DNA of 64,000 nt from Dryomyza anilis. Taxonomy: Eukaryota; Arthropoda; Insecta; Diptera; Dryomyzidae. This document shows, piece by piece, positions 56,905-64,000 of the stretch. The position numbers were made by a program, and so were the translations under genes. The stretch spans positions 8,599,529-8,663,528 of the forward strand of contig OX638132.1 of NCBI GenBank assembly GCA_951804985.1, given 5' to 3'. Every line of letters begins with the position of its first letter. Position 1 is the first letter of the stretch. The notes under the pieces were generated by a model. It ran no database searches and was not told the DNA's origin. It worked only from the letters and a program-made list of their open reading frames with translations.

Positions 56905-58130
56905 CCTGGGGTTCCGGACGGGACATTCGTACGCTTAAAACTTTAATCTCTCGAAGGAAAATTAATGAATTTACTTGATTTTGGTGCATGTAGTATTTAA
57001 ATAGTACTAAATATCTGCAAAAAATTATAGAATTCTACAGGGTAGATCAATAGATATAAATTAAATAGTGAGAGTTCCTGCCGGGACAAAAACGGAAGTG
57101 CATGTTGAGGTCCATATGGAAATGCCAAAAAGTCAGCAAATTTTGCATAATTTTTATTTTTTTTTTAATATTTTAAAAAATAGTTCAAATCATGTGCTTT
57201 CTTTTTTTTATTTACACTTTGTTCCTAAGTATTATAGTTTTTTCAAAAGAAATCACAGAAAAATACCGTACGGGACAAAAAATTCCATATGGAAATTATC
57301 AGTACGATTTTTATTCTAAAAATACTTTTTTCGTATAATATATTTTTTTTAATTATCTCAGAACATAGCTGAGACAATTTACATTATTTATTTTTTTTTA
57401 TTTTTTTGGAAGTGCATGTCGAGGTTCATATGGAAATGCCAAAAAGTCAGCGAATTTTGCGTAATAATGTTTTTTTTTTAATATTTTAAAAAATAGTTTA
57501 AATCATGTACTTTATTTTTTTTTTTTACACTTTGTTCCTAAGTAAGTTTCAAAAGAAATCACAGAAAAATTCCGTACGGGACAAAAAATTCCGTATGGAA
57601 ATTATCAGTAAGATTTTTATTCTAAAAATACTTTTTTCGTATAATATATTTTTTTGAATTATCTCAGAACATAGCTGAGACAATTTACATTATTTTTGTA
57701 TATGTACACTTTCTTCCTAAAGTTTACATTTATTTTGTAATAAATCGCAGATTAATTCTGGACGTTCCGTATGGAAATTTGCACTAGGATTTTTTGCTAA
57801 ACATAATTTTGTATATGACAAATGTAATAATCATTATTACGAAATGAAAAGTAATTTACTATTTTAATTTAGATTTTAAGATTTTTAATTTTTTTTTTTT
57901 TATTTTTTAAACTGCAGTTCTACATTTTTGGTACTCAATGTTCCGGACGGGACAGATTTCAATTAGCTGTCAAAAATGTTCTAGATTCACTAGGAAAATG
58001 ATATTTACATTTTTGGATATGCCGAGGAAATTCTGCTTCAAAAACGGTGGATTCAACTTTAAAAAAAAAAAGTTCAGTTTACTATGGTAATAAATGTATC
58101 TTTTTGGATCAGGACGGGGCATCGAAAACC
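56905..58130 (+). repeat. CCGGACGG-family repeat, longest copy, with tandem units
   Basis: GGTTCCGGACGGGACATTCG, CTCTCGAAGGAAAATTAATG, then GGAAGTGCATGTTGAGGTCC at 57094 repeated at 57408, a 314-bp tandem duplication with a few changes. Each unit contains CCGTACGGGACAAAAAATTC and ATCTCAGAACATAGCTGAGA (itself a hairpin). A third, diverged unit starts near 57690, and TTCCGGACGGGACAG occurs at 57942. Fragments elsewhere: 235, 17.04 and 33.65 kb. Confidence 0.75.
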
Positions 58131-58344
58131 CTTATACAAAAATCAAAATTTTTCCGTTATTTTAATTTGGATCATTAATTTTAAGCTTTAGAAATATTTA
58201 TTAATGTTACCTGAAAAAACAGAAAATAATAAAAAGTTGGTGTTGAAATTTGGGCAAGATGTTACGAACGGTACTCCCTCACATAATTTGAGGTACGTTG
58301 ACTCGTAAGGTGTACTTGAGTTTTTTCCATACGTTTCTGAACCA

Positions 58345-58548
58345 CCCTAATGTAAATGATGTATTTCATGTATTTGTTCATTAATATGATGAAACGTATT
58401 CTTCACATGCAGTTCATCATATTGAAGAATCGTATTCATAACAATGCTGTGGTTCATCATAAAGATTATGAATGGTTCTTCAATACCATAAATCATGGTT
58501 TGAAGAACGGAATTCATCAATATGATGTACATATTTTTTTCTGTGTAC
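58345..58548. mobile_element. CACAGAAA/TTCATCAT MITE fragment
   Basis: GTTCATTAATATGATGAAAC, CAGTTCATCATATTGAAGAA, GGAATTCATCAATATGATG and TTTTTTTCTGTG match the right half of 51.9-52.1 kb, with an internal deletion of the CACTTTTTCGACAG block. Confidence 0.75.
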
Positions 58549-59274
58549 CATATATAATGTGTCTGATATCGTGTGAATTCAGCTTTTTCTAGCATTGATA
58601 TCGAAACTAATGGCAAACTTTGCAGTTTCTTTATTTTTGTAAAGTTTTGAATTTTTATTCTTTTGAGGCCGGTATTCCAGCTTCGGTCGAATATAGGTGG
58701 AATAGACAGTGCATAAGTTAGCAGCAGTGAAAAGTATGTCCTACAACATTTTAGAAAATATAGGCGGCTTCTTTCGACATATCAAATATGTGATCATTTC
58801 AACGGAGTTCACATTGTATTGATATGTCCAGAACGTTAAGAGCAGTACCTATATTTAGAGAACGAAAGTATGAATCCATTATTTTGTGAGATAACAGGCA
58901 ACATTGGGTTTTGCTCGCAATAAAATCAAGTCAATAAGCAAGAGACCTCTCGAAAATTTTTTAAAGGTTTGATATTCATAGTGCGCCTTTTATTTTCAAT
59001 TTCCAGGCAGTTTGAAAGCAAATATTCGTATACGTTTTTAATAATTTAATTATTTCGGTAATATTTAGGATCTGATGATAAACAAAAAAAATGATTTATG
59101 GTAGTCCAAACTAACGATCAAAATTATTTACTTTTTCTCTGAATTTTTAAATATGCTACAGTTTCCGTCAAAAAGTTTAAAAATTTATAAAAGATTAAAA
59201 TGCTTGCATATTTTACATATAAATTACTTAAATATGGTAGCTTTCATAAGAAGTATCCTCACAAAGGCTACGTA
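58549..59274. other. Spacer, no gene recognised
   Basis: 58555-58625 has a GATATCG-family scrap (TCTGATATCGTGTGAATTC). The remainder has short frames only. Confidence 0.3.
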
Positions 59275-59515
59275 AAGGGTTTTTCAATAAGAGCGCTACA
59301 AAAGTTTTTTAAGGGTTTTTCAACAGGGACGCTACAAAAGTAGATCGACAGGGACAGCAAACGACACTATATTTCGTGCCGCTCTTTTGACATGACTCTT
59401 CAGTAAGGTTTGCCATTTCATGATGGAAAGACATACGAGCCAACAACGAGTCGAAATTATTAAAATTTACTACCGAAATTCGAATTCGTATATCTTTCCA
59501 TCATGAAATATATCG
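59275..59515. mobile_element. mariner-derived MITE, copy 3, rearranged
   Basis: After TA it starts with the mariner right end in reverse (AAGGGTTTTTCAATAAGAGC, GCTACAAAAG), immediately followed by the mariner left end (AAGGGTTTTTCAACAGGGAC) and about 150 bp of 5' sequence through GAGCCAACAACGAGTCG. A short reversed piece, TATATCTTTCCATCATGAAA, closes it. The second outer end is missing. Confidence 0.8.
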
Positions 59516-60050
59516 TTAAATTACGGAACTTACGTTGAATGTTTTTCTATTACAATTTTTTTTACGAAAGAATTACGTATTTTGCGAATGAGCTTTACAT
59601 CTTACTAAATTACTAAAGAATTTTACGAAACATTTGTGTTTTTTACGAATATTTAGTATAACAAGAAATATTCGTTAAATTAAAACAATTACGAATCTTT
59701 CTTAGTATGTACCATTGACTTTCGTTGATAAAAGCTACGAATAGTGTAGTAAAATACACAAATAATATTCGTAATTTTATTATACATTTACGAAAGTTCT
59801 CTCGTGTATTTTACCAAATATTTCGTAGATAAATTTCACAATTTTTTTCGTAATATACACGAACGATTTCGTTTATTTTAAGCATATTTTACTTTGTGTG
59901 TATTAACTGTTAAACTTTTTTCACCGTACCTAACGTAAACGTCTTTAATATTGCAAATGTTACTTAATTATAATTTCTTATCTATTTAAACCCTACATAT
60001 CTGTAATCTATATCGTCATGTTTCCTACTTCTATTATCTTCGAATTATGA
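59516..60050. repeat. TTACGAA/TTCGTAA-rich stretch
   Basis: Words TTACGAA and TTCGTAA occur more than ten times on both strands between 59560 and 59870, suggesting a decayed palindromic repeat. No gene is visible. Confidence 0.35.
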
Positions 60051-61700
60051 TTTTGCCGTATTAGTTGTACATAAAAACAGCACAGCTACCAAGTCATTTA
60101 ATGCATCTATAACTCCCATGCGAAGCTGACACCCTGTAGTTATCGGTCGACTGCTTCGTTCTGCTCTTTTGTTTTGCCATTTCTCTTTTTATGTGTTTGT
60201 GTTAGTGTATGTGTGTGTGTTTGTATTTTAAAGGGCTGTTCACAACTCAGTTTATTTTCATTTAACGCCGGACTGCGGAGACACTTCATACTCGTATTTC
60301 TGAGAACGTGTTTCGAAAACTTTCTAACGCTTCATTGGGGGCTGCCTACACCAAACGAAGTGCGACATGCGACGTGTGTTGTACGCCGTGTACATGTGTC
60401 CTTTGATAACAACATCTGTCGAGATAAAAGTTTCCTTTTCTGTGAATAATACGGAGGGGGCGCGCTGTGCGGACGGGTTTGCGGCAACGCATTTATGTCG
60501 AATTAACGAAACTGTAAAAGACATGTGGCGCTTATGCTGTTTCCACTTTAGGCAACCTCGGCTGGGCATTGCCATATTTACTTAGCACATTTATTTAGTC
60601 CTTTCTCAACCTTTTTCGAGCAACGAAAGGACCATCGAACTATTTGCATTGCCCACAGTTAAATGTGTGTGGATGCATGTCGACTTCATTACCGTTTTCT
60701 TTGTACTGCCGACTATTGAAACTAATGTCGTTCCGACTGTCGAAGCTGCACGTAAAAGCGTCCGTCCTAGTACTGGTGCCCAATTGAGCCGCAAGCCTCT
60801 CTACGGTTGTCAAAACTTCGGTATAAATGTTGTTGAAACAAATTGAGGAACTCCGTTATTGAACAATAACGCAAATAGTTACGTGTCTCTTAATCCTTAT
60901 GCAGTGTTCATGGTTTTAATTAGAAAACTTTCTTTTTCAGATTTTTCAATTACGTACTGCATCCTTTGCGTCTTCGTTTCCTTGAACTTACGATAAAGTT
61001 TTGTGTAATTCCTTCGTGTCTTTCACATATGACTATTATTTTGTTATTATTTTTTTCTTCTTCTTTTTTTGTTCTTGTTTTAAATTAATTCACATGCAAT
61101 TTTTCTGATGTTTCCTATGGATATCCGAGTGTGATAATGAAAGACAGACACACATATTTTGCTCTTTGGTACCTTTTTGTGGTAACTGCAGTTTTAGTAG
61201 TTATTTGTAAATGTGTGAAAAACTTTCGGCAAATATATTTCTAATTATATTAATTCTTGAACTTACTTATTAAGTTTCGACGTAAAGATGAGCTTTATTA
61301 CTCATTGCGAGAGATAATGTTAAAACTTTGACATCAAGTTCAGCCATTTACATTTGTCATTTTTCTATTGGAAAAGTCGCGGTTTTGCTAATTTAAAATC
61401 AGTATAAACATTTTGAATTAAAAATGTTTGGACATAAGTCGCTAATCAGAAATTTCAAGGTTCGCAACTAAAACTTTATGATTCTTCCCATCTTTGAAAC
61501 AAAAACTGTATTATTTTTCCTATCTTCGAAACTGAAACTGTATGATTTTCCAAACTTTAAGCGCGGTCCAAAACATTAATAAAAAGCAAAAAAAAAAACA
61601 TTGTTGATTAGGAAATCAAAGAATTACTGATTAAAAATTTAATGTTTTCGCTACAATTTTTTTTAATTATAATATTTAACAATCATAACTTTATAACGAA
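60051..61700. other. Complex island (about 60100-60850) and AT-rich spacer
   Basis: 60100-60850 is relatively GC-rich with several overlapping frames on both strands (the largest about 90 codons). None is recognised. A TG microsatellite lies at 60200-60225. It may be unique intronic DNA or a 5' untranslated exon. 60850-61700 shows nothing recognisable. Confidence 0.3.
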
Positions 61701-61739
61701 TAGTATTTCGTACCCGTATTTCGTACCCGCAACAGAGGT

Positions 61740-63047
61740 TTTATTTTTTTTTTTGGTTTTAAACACATTTTTTTAGACTTTTGAAGCATTTTAAGCATTC
61801 ACTTTTGTTTTCCGCGTTTTATATTATTTTCTTTCCGTTTTTCGTTTTTGCCATTCTTTTGATTTTTTCCTTTTTTGCATTTTTTTATTGGGTTGCTTCT
61901 GTTTTTGCTTTTGATTTTGTTTTTGAAATTGACTTATTGGTTTTGATTTAATTGTTAGTGTTTTGCTTTTTTTTGTGTTTTAAATTTTGTTTTTGTTTTT
62001 TTATTTTTGATATTTTCCATTTTGATTTTTTTTTTTTTTGTATTTTTGATTTTATTTTTGTGTATTTTTATTTTGCTTTTTATTTTTGTGTTTTTGCTTT
62101 TGTTTTGAGTCTTTGCTTTTATTTTATTATTGGTTTTATATTTTGTTCTTACTTTTGCTTTTGTATCTGTGTTTTTGGTTTTTGTGTTTTAGCGTTTTTG
62201 ATTTCGTGTTTTTGTTTTTCTGGTTTTGCTTTTGTTTTTCTGTATTTGCGTTTTTTTTTGTATTTTTGATTTTATTTTTGTGTATTTTTATTTTGCTTTT
62301 TATTTTTGTGTTTTTGCTTTTGTTTTGAGTCTTTGCTTTTATTTTATTATTGGTTTTATATTTTGTTCTTACTTTTGCTTTTGTATCTGTGTTTTTGGTT
62401 TTTGTGTTTTAGCGTTTTTGATTTCGTGTTTTTGTTTTTCTGGTTTTGCTTTTGTTTTTCTGTATTTGCGTTTTTTTTTGTCTACATTTCTTTAATCTAA
62501 AATTAATCTTCTGTTGTTTTTGGATTTTTGCATTTGTTTTGTACTTTTACTTCCGTTTCATTTTTTTTTGTGTTTTACTTTTGTTTTGGGTCTTTGCTTT
62601 TATTTTGGTACTTTTGCTTGTGTTTTTTTTTTTGTGTTTTGTTTTTACTTTTGTTTCTGCGTTTTTTTTTGCGTTTGTTTTTGAGATTTTGCTTTTGTTT
62701 TTGTGTATTTGCGTTTGTTTTTTGTTTACTTTTGTTTTTTAATCAGTTTGCTGTTGTTTATGTATTTTTGCTTTTACTTTTGTATTTGTGTTTTTGCTTT
62801 TGTTTTCATTTTTTGTATTTGAGTTTTTTGTTTCTTCTTCTTAGCTGGTGTAAGTACCGAGTTGTATCGTTTTGAAAGTTTAGGTTGTATGACAGGTGCG
62901 CCTTTATACAATCCCGCCCATATATAGCCTTTGACACCCTCCGGACTCCATAGTATCCGCGTGTAAAATTTCAGTTAGTTCGCTACAGTGGTTTAGACGT
63001 GATGCTGGAACAAACAGACAGACTGACAGACCAAGAATTTTATATAT
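61740..63047 (-). mobile_element. Helitron-like element, copy 6, reverse strand, 3'-truncated
   Basis: On the minus strand it reads: head (AAAATTCTTGGTCTGTCAG, GTCTGTTTGTTCCAGCATCA), conserved block (GTTTAGACGTGATGC on plus at 62991; GGGCGGGATTGTATAAAGG), then a long ACAAAAGC-type tract to about 61740. The minisatellite and 3' hairpin are absent. The LTR at 63048 is inserted in the TATATATA of the Helitron head, so the true 5' edge lies just beyond the LTR at about 63555. Phe/Cys-rich frames (61952-62875) come from the tract. Confidence 0.8.
62040..62479. repeat. Exact 220-bp tandem duplication inside Helitron copy 6
   Basis: TGTATTTTTATTTTGCTTTT is at 62061 and again at 62281. I compared the blocks 62040-62259 and 62260-62479 and saw no differences, including the distinctive AGCGTTTTTGATTTCGTG. 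The duplication must be recent, or is an assembly artefact. Confidence 0.9.
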
Positions 63048-63549
63048 TGTTACAAAAATTTAGTCTACGGAAAACTGTTCTACGAGTTTGTATCGCTGGA
63101 TTGTGTACAAAATAAAAACACTCTTATGTTTGGTTTAAATTCTAACAATTAACTTTATTAATTCACTTTAATATACAACTTTACTAATAACAAATTCTAA
63201 TAACTGCTGCATGTCCACTATTTAACTTGACATTGATCACACACGAGATGCACTCGATAACTTTCCAATCACTACTGAAGTACTGTGGCTCAGATGCGGG
63301 CCCTTATATACTTCATGCATCAGTTCGACACGTTTCGACAAGCTTCGACTTGTTTCGAGAACCTTCTACTCGTTTCGTGAGTGACGCATGCATGTGCAGA
63401 TCTTCCATCTCTTTCTCGCACATTGCTCATTACGCTGAATGATCTTCCGTCTCTTTCTAACACATTGCTTACTGCGCTGAATTGTCTTGCGTCTCATTTA
63501 TTATTGTTGAATGCTTGCACAGTGGAGCAAATTACCTCTTTTCGTAACA
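63048..63549 (-). mobile_element. Solo LTR of gypsy-like retrotransposon, copy D
   Basis: TGTTACAAAAA...TTTTCGTAACA with ATAT at 63044-63047 and 63550-63553. On the minus strand it has the same U3 blocks, TTC/GAA array, TATA (TATATAAGGGC) and AATAAAG downstream. A deletion of about 30 bp near 63388 removes part of one U3 block (GCATCTCATTCGCACTC in copy B). Confidence 0.9.
63324..63381 (-). promoter_or_regulatory. 10-bp-phased TTC array, heat-shock-element-like (LTR D)
   Basis: TTC at 63324, 63334, 63344, 63354, 63364 and 63374 with GAA at 63359. The last GAA has become GAG, so the terminal dimer is lost here but the TTCGAGAACCTTC core remains. Confidence 0.6.
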
Positions 63550-63555
63550 ATATAA

Positions 63556-64000
63556 AGATTGTCAATTTGACATCGAAACGATATCCTTTACTTAAAAATT
63601 ATATTTTGCGAATATCTAATTTTTAATTAAGAAAAATATACAAAAACCGCTATAACTCGAATTTCAAAATTGCCACTCTACGAATTCTACTTCTATTTGG
63701 AATATCTACAGAGATTTTCTGCAGAAAGATTGTATATATTCACAGTCTGCCATAGCTTGAAGGCATTCGATGATATCGCAATATTTTTTGAAGTAATCTC
63801 GAACTTAGATTATTTTTTTTTTCTTTGATATAGTTCCGATCGAACGATATCTACCCATCCTATTTAAGGCCTGATATCGTTGCGAGAACGGGTCCGATAT
63901 CGTGTGTTTTCTCCATCTATTTGCATTGATCTCGTAATGATATCGAAACGATACTGTGGATTTGTATCGGATATTTTTGTGGTTAATGAATTACGACAAC
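63556..64000. repeat. GATATCG-rich dispersed repeat, last copy, runs off the window
   Basis: CACAGTCTGCCATAGC, GGCATTCGATGATATCGC, GATCGAACGATATCTACCC, TCTCGTAATGATATCGAAAC. Same family as 46-48 kb. No gene. Confidence 0.5.

Noticed and set aside
61952..62875. Phe/Cys/Leu-rich frames resembling membrane proteins
   Set aside because: Reverse of the same A-rich Helitron tract; overlapping frames are equally open.

Overview
This window reads as non-coding, repeat-dense nuclear DNA from a fly, most likely a higher (cyclorrhaphan) dipteran. The inference rests on AT-rich composition, a tRNA-derived SINE, Helitron-like elements with TC...CTRR ends, gypsy-type solo LTRs with ATAT target duplications, a mariner relic with DD41D spacing (a spacing I recall from tephritid 'rosa' elements), and dispersed repeats that remind me of calyptrate and tephritid genomes. 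No species is assigned. I found no convincing protein-coding gene. The only recognisable protein-derived sequence is a broken mariner transposase at 34637-35660. Most long open frames lie in minisatellites or pyrimidine-rich repeats and are open only because the repeat unit lacks stops.

Layout. 0-8 kb: a complete Helitron-like element (395-1453), small tandem duplications near 3.3-3.8 kb, a fragment of a dispersed family called D1 here, a solo LTR (5617-6080) and a +/-/+ inverted triplet (6.5-6.9 kb). 8-17 kb: a palindromic MITE (8104-8495), an 18/20-bp minisatellite (8.57-9.78 kb), a CCCCGAA minisatellite (11.8-12.2 kb), fragments of a MITE family rich in ATGATGAA/TTCATCAT, a Harbinger-like TIR element (14359-15086), a palindromic mariner-derived MITE (15494-15883) and a cluster of CGCAC/GTGCG hairpins (16.6-16.95 kb). 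17-31 kb: a Helitron remnant split by a foldback insertion (18.9-20.9 kb), D1, a TIR element carrying a nested solo LTR (22.2-24.1 kb), a partial LTR (26452) and a 19-bp minisatellite (29.16-30.1 kb). 31-43 kb: a 360-bp palindrome, the mariner relic nested in a MITE (34.0-35.9 kb), two SINE copies (36.87 and 40.63 kb), a (TA)n tract, a near-palindrome of about 1.07 kb (37974-39040) and two head-to-tail Helitrons (40090-42342). 43-64 kb: another MITE with a nested solo LTR (44.6-45.9 kb), GATATCG-rich repeats (46-48 kb and elsewhere), further mariner-derived MITEs, D1 copies, a CCGGACGG repeat with a 314-bp tandem duplication (57 kb), a reverse Helitron fragment with an exact 220-bp duplication (62 kb) and a last solo LTR (63048-63549).

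Between these lie islands of more complex, less AT-rich DNA (about 2.4-2.95, 4.6-5.3, 9.9-10.6, 17.65-18.6, 25.5-26.05, 27.2-28.3, 32.0-32.7, 39.3-40.0, 43.3-44.1, 48.2-48.8, 54.5-55.8 and 60.1-60.85 kb). They may be intronic or intergenic unique DNA, possibly with enhancers or untranslated exons, but I recognise no product.

The most interesting signals are: (1) a run of TTC modules spaced exactly 10 bp apart, containing a canonical TTCnnGAAnnTTC heat-shock-element pattern, placed just upstream of the LTR TATA box and kept in every LTR copy; (2) palindromic non-autonomous elements built from inverted copies of the mariner 5' end; (3) several minisatellites in different contexts that share one core word; (4) nested insertions whose empty sites can be read elsewhere in the window.
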